Source of the DNA: Chromatiales bacterium
Lineage (GTDB): Bacteria > Pseudomonadota > Gammaproteobacteria > UBA6429 > Thiohalophilaceae
Direction: 5' to 3'
Assembly (NCBI GenBank): GCA_027001895.1
Contig: JALTLP010000008.1
Coordinates: forward strand, 1 to 8,339
DNA length: 8,339 bases
The translations under genes were made by a program, and so were the position numbers. Of this stretch, positions 1 through 6,991 are shown piece after piece; within the stretch, counting starts at the first letter, position 1, and every line of letters starts with the position of its first letter. The notes under the pieces were generated by a model. That model made no database searches. It had not been told where the DNA came from and saw only the letters and a program-made list of their open reading frames with translations.

Positions 1-15
1 ACATATATTTGAGGA

Positions 16-900
16 ATGCATAGACGATTAAATTGGCCAATTGAAGCGAGTCGAGCGGATTACGCTGATGGCTTTGCCTGGAGCCAACCGGGTTCTAACC
101 TGTGCCTGGATTTTCATGGTGACCCACTCGCGGCTAAATTGGTGGTTTTTTCAGACGGCAATCACCATATGGCGCTGGGGGCCTGCTGTCAGGCCTTTTT
201 AAAACACCACCCCGATGTTGATGATATATTTTATGCAACCACGCCGCCGAAGGTGATTTTAGAGTCCGTTTTACGCGGCGGTGTTATGCTGGGAAATTTA
301 CGCTTAAACATGCTGCCGCATGTATTTATTAGCCCGAAAAATATTCTCGACAAACTGGTGGATAAGCAGCAGGTAAGTTTGCATCGGGCTTTTGCACGCA
401 GCCGTGGTAATGTTTTACTGGTTAAAAAAGGCAACCCGAAAGCGATTAGCGGTATTGCCGATTTATTGCGGGACGATGTACGCCTGACGATATCCAACCC
501 CATTACCGAAACAGCCAGTTATGATGTTTATAAACAAACCTTGCTCGATGTTGCAAAAGAACAAACGCTGGATGTAGTCGCTTTTGCTGATTTAATTCAC
601 AAGGATTCAAGCCGGGTTGTGTTTGGCGAGTCGATTCACCACCGCGAGGTGCCACAAACAATTTTTGAGGGTCGTGCTGATGTTGCGGTAGTGTACCACC
701 ATCTGGCTTTACGCTATACACGCATATTCCCCGATGATTTTGAGTTTGTTAAAATTAAAACTAGTGTGCCAGTAACGACTGATTACCACATTGGTTTAAT
801 GAATACGGCAGGGCAATGGGGTAAAACTTTTTTAGATTTTATGTTAAGTGACAAAGCACTGGAAATTTATACTGAGCATGGATTAACAACAAGTAACTAG
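16..900 (+). CDS. ModA-like substrate-binding domain protein without a signal peptide
   Basis: The 294-residue product has the features of a type-2 periplasmic-binding-protein fold related to the molybdate/anion-binding ModA group. Visible elements are a first-lobe strand and helix (VFSDGNHHMALGACCQAFL, about 45-63), a hinge segment GNVLLVKKGNPKAISGI (131-147), an anion-pocket-like stretch ISNPITETASYDVY (159-172), and EGRADVAVVY (218-227) near the return hinge. Proteins of this fold normally bind a small ligand outside the membrane, but no hydrophobic signal peptide precedes lobe 1, so as read it would stay in the cytoplasm. Start choice: an in-frame TGA at 10-12 blocks extension, and the next in-frame ATG is at codon 52, inside the fold. 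The ATG at 16 has GAGG only one base away, an unusually tight spacing that may reflect coupling to an upstream gene. No permease or ATPase gene is visible. The fold is fairly sure; the ligand is unknown. Confidence 0.72.
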   Translation: MHRRLNWPIEASRADYADGFAWSQPGSNLCLDFHGDPLAAKLVVFSDGNHHMALGACCQAFLKHHPDVDDIFYATTPPKVILESVLRGGVMLGNLRLNMLPHVFISPKNILDKLVDKQQVSLHRAFARSRGNVLLVKKGNPKAISGIADLLRDDVRLTISNPITETASYDVYKQTLLDVAKEQTLDVVAFADLIHKDSSRVVFGESIHHREVPQTIFEGRADVAVVYHHLALRYTRIFPDDFEFVKIKTSVPVTTDYHIGLMNTAGQWGKTFLDFMLSDKALEIYTEHGLTTSN

Positions 901-922
901 CCTCGACTTCACATAAGAAAAC

Positions 923-985
923 AGATTGCCGCGCTACCACTCGCAATGACCCATTTTGTCATTGTGAACAATAGCAAAGCAATCT
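923..985. repeat. 63-bp imperfect palindromic repeat element
   Basis: AGATTGC at 923-929 pairs with GCAATCT at 979-985, CGCT-like bases 933-936 pair with 972-975 in register, and TCGCAATGAC (941-950) pairs with GTCATTGTGA (958-967) with one G-T mismatch. All three stems share one centre at base 954, giving 21 paired positions around a 7-base loop (951-957). The end motifs GTCATTG and GCAATCT resemble a family of dispersed palindromic repeats that I recall from many bacterial genomes. Membership is inference from memory. It lies 22 bases after the stop of the upstream gene. There is no T-tract after the hairpin, so a rho-independent terminator role is not supported, though an RNA 3'-end stabilising role is possible. 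Confidence 0.6.
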
Positions 986-1071
986 TACTCCGTAAAAGCA
1001 CAAAAAATAAAAAACGTATACTTGTACAAACATGAGCTGGTTACCCTGCCTATTTTAATTCGATAGCACAT

Positions 1072-1120
1072 AAAAAAAAGAACAAAAGGTGCAGATGATT
1101 TTATATCTACCCTTTTGTTT
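1072..1120 (-). terminator. Rho-independent terminator of the tct operon
   Basis: On the minus strand, AACAAAAGG (complement of 1111-1119) pairs with CCTTTTGTT (complement of 1081-1089). An inner AGAT/ATCT stem (1093-1096 with 1105-1108) closes an 8-base loop. The hairpin is followed on the minus strand by eight T residues (complement of A 1072-1079). It lies about 30 bases beyond the stop of the hydrolase gene, as expected for the end of the tctC-tctB-tctA-hydrolase transcript. The plus strand has no U-tract beyond the stem, so termination in that direction should be weak. Confidence 0.82.
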
Positions 1121-1123
1121 CAC

Positions 1124-1176
1124 AAGGAGAAAGAGAAATGCTGTTTTTATTATTTGAATGTAATAAACATGGCTGA
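1124..1176 (+). other. Orphan Shine-Dalgarno and 12-codon ORF
   Basis: AAGGAG at 1124-1129 is followed by an ATG at 1138, a good ribosome-binding arrangement. The frame stays open for only 12 codons (MLFLLFECNKHG) and stops with TGA at 1174-1176, inside the antisense of the hydrolase 3' end. It may be a leftover translation start of a gene lost when the operon was placed here, a tiny leader, or chance. I see no promoter that clearly feeds it. Confidence 0.2.
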
Positions 1177-3537
1177 TGTCCAGATTTTTGCATCGTCAAC
1201 CTGATGCGCAACCATATACACCGGGCGATGCCCGTGTGGGCCATTTTTTGGTGCTACTTCAAAGTTACCGGTTACTTCACGTGGTGCGGGTAAATCACTC
1301 ATGCGCTCCATTGCCAGAAACATATCAACACCCGGCAGCTCTTTTTTCAGGCGAGCCGCTTCAAGTAATTCAGCGCCGGTAAACTCCCAGGTAAAGGTTG
1401 GACAATGCACAAAGGGATTCCCTTTAAGGGGATCACCCACTTTTACATAGCCATCAATGGTGCCTTCAATTTTTATTTTCGCGGTCGCAATGTTTGATAC
1501 ATCCATTTCAATGGCATCGACATCACCATAGGTATCGCTCTTGAAACCAACCGTGGTTGGATTTTCACGCCAGCAAGTTTCTTCCTTATGTTCAAAACCA
1601 AGGCCTTCAAATTCATTGATGATTGCATTAGTGATGGTGATCTTACCTTTCCATACTGCCCAGCGATAACGATCTTTAATGCGTGCGCCACCCCAGCGGA
1701 AACGTATTTTACGATCCGAGTAACCCAGTTCTTGCTGCAGGTCACGATGCCAAATTTCACCTTCGTGATCATAGGCAATAATTTCATCCCAGCCCGCATC
1801 ACCAAGAAAGCGATAATTTATCTGCGCGGCACCACTATGATTAAACTCATCGCCCATGATGTATTTATCACAAGTTGTTAAACCAAAAGTACGCTCACCG
1901 GTTGAAGCAAAGGTATGGCGTTCACGTAACGCAACGCCAATGGCTTTGCGCGATAACACAGGTGAGATAACACCGGAGATACCGCCCTTGGTTCCAAACA
2001 CCGCCGTGCCAGGCACACCGCCACCGCAACGACCACGGTGTTCGTCACCGGCCATGCTTGCACCGATCTTGTAACCGCGTTGCATTGCATCTTCGTATAG
2101 CCAGCCAAAGTGGCCCCAGGCAGAACCAATCTCAATGAGTTTTTCAAGCTCGGGATGATGCCAGTCAAGAATACAACGGCGGCCACCGACGTGGGGGGTT
2201 AATAAATGGCCTTCTGGATCATGCGCATAAGACGCCCATAATTCTTCTAACGGCCAGGCACCTGGATCAGCAACGGTTGTGCCTGAGTCTTCATTCCAGT
2301 CTACCGACCGTACGTGAGTACCATCTTTTAAGTACGGGAATTCCGGTTCATCATCATGTAAGAAGATAACGTTATGGTCACCACCGGCACAGGAACTACC
2401 GCACCATTCCGTTCCCGGATAGGCGACGAACTCACCGTCTTTGGTAATCTCACGAATGAGTTCAACGGTTTTTTTCCAGCGTTCGGTGGTAATATTAAAA
2501 TCATTGTGTGCAAAGGCCAGCACATCCAGCCCGGTTACATCTCGTCCATAGGTTAAGTTATAACTGGTGGAGTTAGTGCCCACCGTGTCTTCCGAATGAA
2601 CGTGCAAGTCCGTGTAATAAATGCGGGGAAAGTCGATATCTTTATCAACAGTCACGTAAAAGGTATGGTGTTTAACGCCAGGATGATCGGGCATAACAGC
2701 GGTAATGGCTAACTCACCCGGTTTATCCGTTGGCATGTCTTCGAGTAACTGCACTGACCAACCCTCTTTAGGCATGGTAATATTTTTTTTGTAACAGCTC
2801 TTTCCATTTAATGTTGCGCTCACCTGCACTTTGTCTGCACGCGACCAACAGGTGTTACCCCATTCATCTTCAGCACGAATGCGCAATGGAATTTTCTCAC
2901 CCTGTTTTACCAGTCGTGAACCGGCCCATTGCAATAATGCAGGGCCACCCGGTTTAATGTTGATCGCTAAGTCAGGTTCAACCGCGGCAAAACGTGAGGT
3001 GCCTAATGGATCGGCATAACAACGAAACTTAAAAAATTCTTCGGTGAAGGTTTGCACCCGTGTACCTGGCCCACCAAAGCGGCGATCACCCAGGCGAATA
3101 ATGATTTGATCGCCTGCCTTTAAGTAGCCGTCATAGGTATCAACGATGACTGCTTTTTGGAATGGGCGTTCATGGCCTTTTTGATCGAAGCGCACTGAAA
3201 GCTTTTGCACCGATGCCGGGCTTTGGCCTTCCAGCGTTGGGCAAGCATGGTATTCTGCTGAGATATAATTGGCACCAGCCGGTTCAGTCGTCTGAAATAA
3301 TTCCCAGTCTGAATAAAAGCGGAATGTTGCTTTAAACCATGAACCATCGGCCATCCCTGATTGACCCAATGTGTAAACAATAATAACTTCCTGCCACGAA
3401 CCAGCAACCATTTCTTCTATATTACAACTGACACTACCCAAAAATGGCATGTCTTTGGTTTTTGCATATAATCCGGCAGGTGCGGTATAAGTATCACCGA
3501 GTTTTTTCTTTAACTCTGCATCAGACATTTTTTTCAT
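1150..3537 (-). CDS. DUF3604-family PHP-like metal-dependent hydrolase
   Basis: The product is a 795-residue protein with no signal peptide, so probably cytoplasmic. Residues about 1-300 are beta-rich, with a GDxIxIRLGDRRFGGPG segment (142-158) and an Ig-like part (about 190-300, RIRAEDEWGN). The catalytic region (about 305-560) carries a PHP-type metal signature: HVH at 312-314, His344 (AHND), Glu377 (GTEW), His388 (GDHN), His449 (TPHVGG) and the closing DEH at 498-500. PHP domains bind two or three metal ions and usually hydrolyse phosphoesters or related bonds, so hydrolysis is likely but the substrate is unknown. The remaining 235 residues form a C-terminal region I do not recognise. Start: ATG at 3537 has GGAGAAGG (complement of 3544-3551) six bases upstream. 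The gene follows tctA after 80 bases without a terminator and is the last gene of the operon, which suggests that it acts on what the transporter brings in. Family call is fairly confident. Confidence 0.82.
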   Translation of the reverse strand: MKKMSDAELKKKLGDTYTAPAGLYAKTKDMPFLGSVSCNIEEMVAGSWQEVIIVYTLGQSGMADGSWFKATFRFYSDWELFQTTEPAGANYISAEYHACPTLEGQSPASVQKLSVRFDQKGHERPFQKAVIVDTYDGYLKAGDQIIIRLGDRRFGGPGTRVQTFTEEFFKFRCYADPLGTSRFAAVEPDLAINIKPGGPALLQWAGSRLVKQGEKIPLRIRAEDEWGNTCWSRADKVQVSATLNGKSCYKKNITMPKEGWSVQLLEDMPTDKPGELAITAVMPDHPGVKHHTFYVTVDKDIDFPRIYYTDLHVHSEDTVGTNSTSYNLTYGRDVTGLDVLAFAHNDFNITTERWKKTVELIREITKDGEFVAYPGTEWCGSSCAGGDHNVIFLHDDEPEFPYLKDGTHVRSVDWNEDSGTTVADPGAWPLEELWASYAHDPEGHLLTPHVGGRRCILDWHHPELEKLIEIGSAWGHFGWLYEDAMQRGYKIGASMAGDEHRGRCGGGVPGTAVFGTKGGISGVISPVLSRKAIGVALRERHTFASTGERTFGLTTCDKYIMGDEFNHSGAAQINYRFLGDAGWDEIIAYDHEGEIWHRDLQQELGYSDRKIRFRWGGARIKDRYRWAVWKGKITITNAIINEFEGLGFEHKEETCWRENPTTVGFKSDTYGDVDAIEMDVSNIATAKIKIEGTIDGYVKVGDPLKGNPFVHCPTFTWEFTGAELLEAARLKKELPGVDMFLAMERMSDLPAPREVTGNFEVAPKNGPHGHRPVYMVAHQVDDAKIWTSAMFITFK

Positions 3538-3617
3538 TTGTAACCTTCTCCAAACTTTTTTATTAAATTTAAAAATCCAGTTATTTATCTTTTTAGGTAC
3601 GCCACGTTTAACTAAAG

Positions 3618-5180
3618 TTAATCGCCTTTGTGTTCTCCAACCGCTGCCGCCGCGGTAGCCACTTCTTCTTCCTCTTCCAGCTGTTTCTTGCGACCGTCTT
3701 TGATGTTGTTCCAGAAGGTACGCACAATAACGAATAAGGTCAGCGCCATCAGCCCCATAGCAACTGGACGCTGGAAAAACATAAACGTGTCATACTCGGA
3801 AATAATTACCACCTGCTGCAAGGCACGTTCCCACTCCGGTGCCAGAATAAAACCAATCAGGAAAGCCACGTAGGAGTAATCGAACTTCCGCATGTAGTAA
3901 CCAATAAAACCGAATAACAGCATAACCCCTACATCAAACATGGATGACTTGCCCAGGTAGGCTCCCATGACACAGGTAAAGACAACGATCGGGTAAAGGA
4001 TAACCCCCGGTATATCAACCGCCTTGCAGAAATAACGCAACCCGAACCGCCCTATTAACAACAGAAACAGACTGGCCAGTAACAGGCTGCCGTAAATGCC
4101 ATACATAAGCTGGGCGTTTTCCTTGAACATCAAGGGTCCCGGTTGCATACCATGGATCATAAACGCCCCCATCAGCATGGCGACCGCCAAATTACCGGGA
4201 ATGCCCAACACGAACAGCGGAATCAAGCTGGCTCCCACCACCGCGCTATTCGCTGACTCAGAAGCACCGATACCTTCCAGACTGCCCTTACCGAATTCTT
4301 CTTTGCTTTTGGATCGTTTCATCGCCTGGTCGTAAGACATAAATGATGCAACTGGCGCACCCAGCCCCGGCATAGCACCCACACCAATACCAATCAGGCT
4401 ACCGCGCAGCAGAGTCTTGATGTTTTTAAAAAATTCCCTAAATGACAGTAATCGATCTTCGAGCTTCGACGAAAATACGATGGCGGCTTGTTTGGCGCCC
4501 CCCTTGACCGTGAACTTTTCCAGTTGCAACAAGATCTCGGAAAAGGCCAATAATCCAATGGCCACAGGGATCAGTGACAAGCCACTGCCGAGTTGATAAA
4601 TATCGAAGGTGAGTCTGGGCAAGGCCGTCACCGGTTCGGTGCCAATCAAACCAATCAAAATGCCAAAAGCAGCGGCCATCAAACCACGATTGATAGAGTT
4701 GGTACCGATGCCAGCGATGATCGTCAGTGCCAGTGAAATAAGCGCAAAGATTTCTGCCGGCCCCATAAATAAAGCCACAGCAGCAAGGGGTGCCGCAATT
4801 ACAATCAACACCACGGTTGAAATAAAGTCACCTGCCACCGAACTATAAAGTGCCATGCGCAATGCCTTTTCACCCTTTCCTTTTTGGGTGAGCGGATAGC
4901 CATCCCAGGCAGTGGCCGCTGCTTCTGGTGTACCCGGTGTACGTAGCAGTACTGCGGATACCGCGCCACCAAAGAACGCGCCCTTGTTCAGCCCCACCAG
5001 AAAACCAATGGCGGTTAGCGGCGACATATAATAAGTAACTGGAATAAATAATGCGATGGCCATGGGACCATTGATGCCGGGAATTGCCCCGATCAGAACC
5101 CCGATGGCAACACCGAGTAATACAAACATCAGGCTGGCAGGTGAAATGGCGTCTAGCAGTCCCGCAATGATCATTTCCAT
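3618..5180 (-). CDS. tctA: Tripartite tricarboxylate transporter, large membrane subunit TctA
   Basis: The 520-residue polytopic membrane protein is near the usual TctA length of about 500. It is the transport channel of a TTT system and works with TctB and the periplasmic TctC, driven by an ion gradient. The two family half-repeats are clear. The first has GAIPGINGP (31-39) and TPGTPEAAATAWDGYP (81-96). The second has GIGVGAMPGLGAP (264-276) and a long conserved stretch from GIGASESANSAVVG (303-316) to LGIPGN (325-330). About a dozen hydrophobic segments are visible, and the C-terminus is charged, with a Glu run then an Ala run. The ATG at 5180 gives the expected N-terminus but has no recognisable Shine-Dalgarno. 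With tctB ending only 30 bases upstream, coupled translation is likely. The symbol follows the family name and does not imply that citrate is the substrate. Confidence 0.95.
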   Translation of the reverse strand: MEMIIAGLLDAISPASLMFVLLGVAIGVLIGAIPGINGPMAIALFIPVTYYMSPLTAIGFLVGLNKGAFFGGAVSAVLLRTPGTPEAAATAWDGYPLTQKGKGEKALRMALYSSVAGDFISTVVLIVIAAPLAAVALFMGPAEIFALISLALTIIAGIGTNSINRGLMAAAFGILIGLIGTEPVTALPRLTFDIYQLGSGLSLIPVAIGLLAFSEILLQLEKFTVKGGAKQAAIVFSSKLEDRLLSFREFFKNIKTLLRGSLIGIGVGAMPGLGAPVASFMSYDQAMKRSKSKEEFGKGSLEGIGASESANSAVVGASLIPLFVLGIPGNLAVAMLMGAFMIHGMQPGPLMFKENAQLMYGIYGSLLLASLFLLLIGRFGLRYFCKAVDIPGVILYPIVVFTCVMGAYLGKSSMFDVGVMLLFGFIGYYMRKFDYSYVAFLIGFILAPEWERALQQVVIISEYDTFMFFQRPVAMGLMALTLFVIVRTFWNNIKDGRKKQLEEEEEVATAAAAVGEHKGD

Positions 5181-5210
5181 AGTTTTTGTTTTTCGCTTGT
5201 TGTTATTATT

Positions 5211-5726
5211 TTAAAAAATTTGTGGTCCTGGCACCGGCACGCCGAAACCATAACGCATCACAATATAGAGAACCCCTGTCAGGATTATCGACAGCACTAC
5301 CGACTGAAACCACTTACGGCTGCCGATGACGTGCTGGATAACCATCAGGAAAGCGAAAGCGGTGAGCATATAACCAATGTAGTCGATCACGAGCAACAGC
5401 AACACGCTCGGGATCATAATATTTGCGAGGTGGTACAACTTTACCCGCCCAACCTGAGTAAAAGAACTCCCCTCCTCCAGATCCTCCGGGAATTCCCTTT
5501 CTTCTGCCGGTATCGGTTTGTTCATATACAAAGCCACACCAATGCGCAGCAAAGAAAGGCACGCCATAAATAGCATGATGCCAACAGCCACATTCGACAC
5601 CAGTGCCGGCGAAGCACCATAACCTGGGTATGCTGGTGTGTAGGTGGGAATCCCCCAGGTAAGCATCAATATGCTAAACCCGACAATCACTAGATAAGCG
5701 ATACTGTCTCTTTTAATTCTTGTCAC
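5211..5726 (-). CDS. tctB: Tripartite tricarboxylate transporter, small membrane subunit TctB
   Basis: This is the small four-to-five-helix subunit that accompanies TctA in the inner membrane. Reading from the GTG at 5726 it is 171 residues, normal for TctB. Hydrophobic segments lie near residues 9-26, 40-62, 99-120, 122-134 and 142-157, with an acidic cytosol-type loop (EEREFPEDLEEG) between the second and third. The C-terminus ends YGFGVPVPGPQIF, the typical TctB ending. An open frame extends 13 codons upstream to a TTG at 5765, but AGAGAGGA sits inside that extension seven bases before the GTG, so the GTG is the better start. It lies between tctC and tctA in the usual gene order. Confidence 0.9.
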   Translation of the reverse strand: MTRIKRDSIAYLVIVGFSILMLTWGIPTYTPAYPGYGASPALVSNVAVGIMLFMACLSLLRIGVALYMNKPIPAEEREFPEDLEEGSSFTQVGRVKLYHLANIMIPSVLLLLVIDYIGYMLTAFAFLMVIQHVIGSRKWFQSVVLSIILTGVLYIVMRYGFGVPVPGPQIF

Positions 5727-5733
5727 GTACGTG

Positions 5734-5741
5734 TCCTCTCT
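5734..5741 (-). promoter_or_regulatory. Ribosome binding site that sets the tctB start
   Basis: AGAGAGGA on the minus strand lies seven bases upstream of the GTG at 5726. This is the strongest Shine-Dalgarno in the tctC-tctB gap. It favours the GTG over the TTG at 5765, before which I see no comparable site. Confidence 0.6.
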
Positions 5742-5769
5742 CTTACCGTCTTGCACTGAGAGCAATGTC

Positions 5770-5797
5770 GCCGGAACTGAACCAGTTAAGATCCGGC
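5770..5797 (-). other. Intercistronic hairpin between tctC and tctB
   Basis: GCCGGA (5770-5775) pairs with TCCGGC (5792-5797), and inside it ACTG (5776-5779 region) pairs with CAGT (5783-5786), with the remaining unpaired bases on one side. No T-tract follows on the minus strand, so it is not a classic terminator. Hairpins placed after the gene for an abundant periplasmic binding protein often protect the upstream mRNA, giving more binding protein than membrane subunits. That role here is inference. Confidence 0.5.
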
Positions 5798-5819
5798 AAC
5801 CAAATCTAACCTATAGGAT

Positions 5820-6773
5820 CTATTTCATTTTTGCCTGTATGCCGAAGGTCTTGTACATTTCCTTCACGGAGTTATCCGCATGTTTTTCGCCCCACTGAAC
5901 AGGTCGCATCAACAAGTTAGTCGTAATGAAATTCTGGGTTTCCTTGTCTTTTGCCAGCTTGCCAGCAGCAGCCAGGATTTTGGCTTTCACTTTCTTGTCC
6001 AGACCCTTCGGAGCAACCAGCGCGACGATCATTTCCACCTGTTCGTCGTAGCCCTGTTCGCGCAAAGTCGGCACATCAGGAATCGGCGGCAAACGGTCAC
6101 CAAGTGCGGCGGCGATCAACTTGATTGTGCCAGCTTCGACGTGCTTATAAAGGATGGCACCAACATAGCCAACGGAAGCATGACCACCGGTTACGGCCTT
6201 AATCACAGATGGGCCACCTTTGGACGGAATCAACGATAGCTTCACGCCTTCCTTTTTTGCGATACGAATAAGTGCGTCACGATCATCGGCACCATGGAAC
6301 ATGGCAACCATGGCCTTGTTGTTTTTCTTATGCCATGCAAAGGCTTCCTTCAGGGTATTCCAGGGTTTATCGGCTTTGGAAATAAAGCCGCTGGAATTCA
6401 GCGCGACCAACGTCAGGTAATCGAAGTCTTCTGGTTTATAAATAAGCTTGCCGTGGTGTGGTGCATAGGTATACGCGGTCAGTGAGGTAACACCGATGGT
6501 ATAACCGTCAGGCCTGGCTTTGCTAAGTTCGGTTGCCATCACCGTACCATGAGAACCGGTCACGTTCTTCACATTAATGGGCTGCCCCAGAATCTTGCTC
6601 ATGCGCTGACTCAAGCCACGAGTCAAGCGGTCGATCTGTGCACCTGGTTGGGTCATGGTCATAAACGTAATGGGACGGCTTGGGTATTCAGCTGCATTAG
6701 CACTGCTAAAAACCGCAGTTAACATAACGCCGAGTATTAAATTACATACTTTTGGGTTAAATAAATTTTTCAT
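5820..6773 (-). CDS. tctC: TctC/Bug-family periplasmic solute-binding protein
   Basis: The 317-residue product is the extracytoplasmic receptor of the TTT transporter and belongs to the Bug family. A Sec signal peptide is clear: Lys2/Lys8 region, hydrophobic core LILGVMLTAVF, and cleavage predicted after SSANA at about residue 27 or 28. The mature protein begins with the family's YPSRPITF, followed by the ligand loop QPGAQIDRLTR (42-52), and the ARPDGYTIG motif near residue 90. The late segment GDRLPPIPDVPTLREQGY is also typical. Family length is about 320, so it is intact. ATG at 6773 has GGAGGAG (complement of 6778-6784) four to five bases upstream, a strong site. It is the first gene of the operon, which suits the high expression needed for a receptor. 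Bug ligands are usually carboxylates or other small anions or aromatics; the one bound here is unknown. Confidence 0.95.
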   Translation of the reverse strand: MKNLFNPKVCNLILGVMLTAVFSSANAAEYPSRPITFMTMTQPGAQIDRLTRGLSQRMSKILGQPINVKNVTGSHGTVMATELSKARPDGYTIGVTSLTAYTYAPHHGKLIYKPEDFDYLTLVALNSSGFISKADKPWNTLKEAFAWHKKNNKAMVAMFHGADDRDALIRIAKKEGVKLSLIPSKGGPSVIKAVTGGHASVGYVGAILYKHVEAGTIKLIAAALGDRLPPIPDVPTLREQGYDEQVEMIVALVAPKGLDKKVKAKILAAAGKLAKDKETQNFITTNLLMRPVQWGEKHADNSVKEMYKTFGIQAKMK

Positions 6774-6922
6774 CTTACTCCTCCGTGTTTTAGATTATCT
6801 TTAAATATCCTGCCCTTAAACTTAAAGGAGCAGCCAATAAATTGAGCAAAGTCGTTTTACCAAAAACCCCGAGGGCTCTAAAATTCAGCCTCCATGCGCT
6901 AGCACATGATCACCACTGTGCA

Positions 6923-6928
6923 TTTATA
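6923..6928 (-). promoter_or_regulatory. Candidate -10 element for the tctC operon
   Basis: The minus strand reads TATAAA here with no recognisable -35 hexamer at the proper distance, as is common for activator-dependent promoters. A start near 6916-6917 would leave a leader of about 143 bases and place the centre of the 31-base dyad at about -42, overlapping the -35 position. This is a suggestion from position and one hexamer only. Confidence 0.3.
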
Positions 6929-6943
6929 TGTTATTTTTTGTTG

Positions 6944-6974
6944 CCTTGAGTATGCATAGAATGCACAATCAAGG
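6944..6974. promoter_or_regulatory. 31-bp imperfect palindrome, probable operator
   Basis: CCTTGA (6944-6949) is mirrored by TCAAGG (6969-6974), and TGCAT (6953-6957) by ATGCA (6961-6965). Both share one centre, base 6959. Counting single positions, 12 of 15 pairs are complementary. The centre falls on a base, so the symmetry is odd, unlike an even-length Crp site. Another dimeric regulator or an RNA hairpin is possible. There is no T-tract on either side in the right place for a terminator. Confidence 0.55.
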
Positions 6975-6975
6975 A

Positions 6976-6991
6976 TGTCGTCCAGACGACA
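6976..6991. promoter_or_regulatory. Perfect palindrome TGTCG-N6-CGACA, probable Crp/Fnr-family operator
   Basis: TGTCGTC (6976-6982) and GACGACA (6985-6991) are perfect inverted arms around CA. Read as 5-6-5 this is TGTCG-TCCAGA-CGACA, the exact geometry of Crp-family sites, with half-sites differing from the CRP consensus TGTGA and from the FNR consensus TTGAT. It lies 68 bases upstream of the start of the divergent Crp/Fnr-type gene and about 200 bases upstream of tctC, so one bound dimer could act on both. That this regulator binds here is inference. Confidence 0.6.

Noticed and set aside
1016..1029. Adjacent short palindromes GTATAC and TTGTACAA, considered as an operator or promoter
   Set aside because: No matching -10 element at a proper distance and no gene to serve other than the 12-codon orphan frame.
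1473..2186. Overlapping open frames of about 100 codons inside the hydrolase gene on both strands
   Set aside because: They lie entirely within a gene with clear family motifs and show no motifs of their own; they are shadows of its codon pattern.
3608..3621. TTAACT-AA-AGTTAA dyad at the tctA stop codon
   Set aside because: It is a short AT-rich stem with a two-base spacer and no T-tract. It is probably chance, and the hydrolase appears to be co-transcribed.
5220..5573. 117-codon plus-strand frame opposite tctB
   Set aside because: It is antisense to a well-supported membrane subunit, with Gln/His-rich composition typical of the reverse of a hydrophobic coding sequence.
5727..5765. Longer tctB beginning at the TTG at 5765
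   Set aside because: The added 13 residues contain the best Shine-Dalgarno for the GTG at 5726, are polar and unlike the usual TctB N-terminus, and lack their own clear ribosome site.
6866..6880. CCCGAGGG followed on the minus strand by a T run, considered as an attenuator in the tctC leader
   Set aside because: The arms would leave only a two-base loop or need G-G mismatches, so no stable stem forms.
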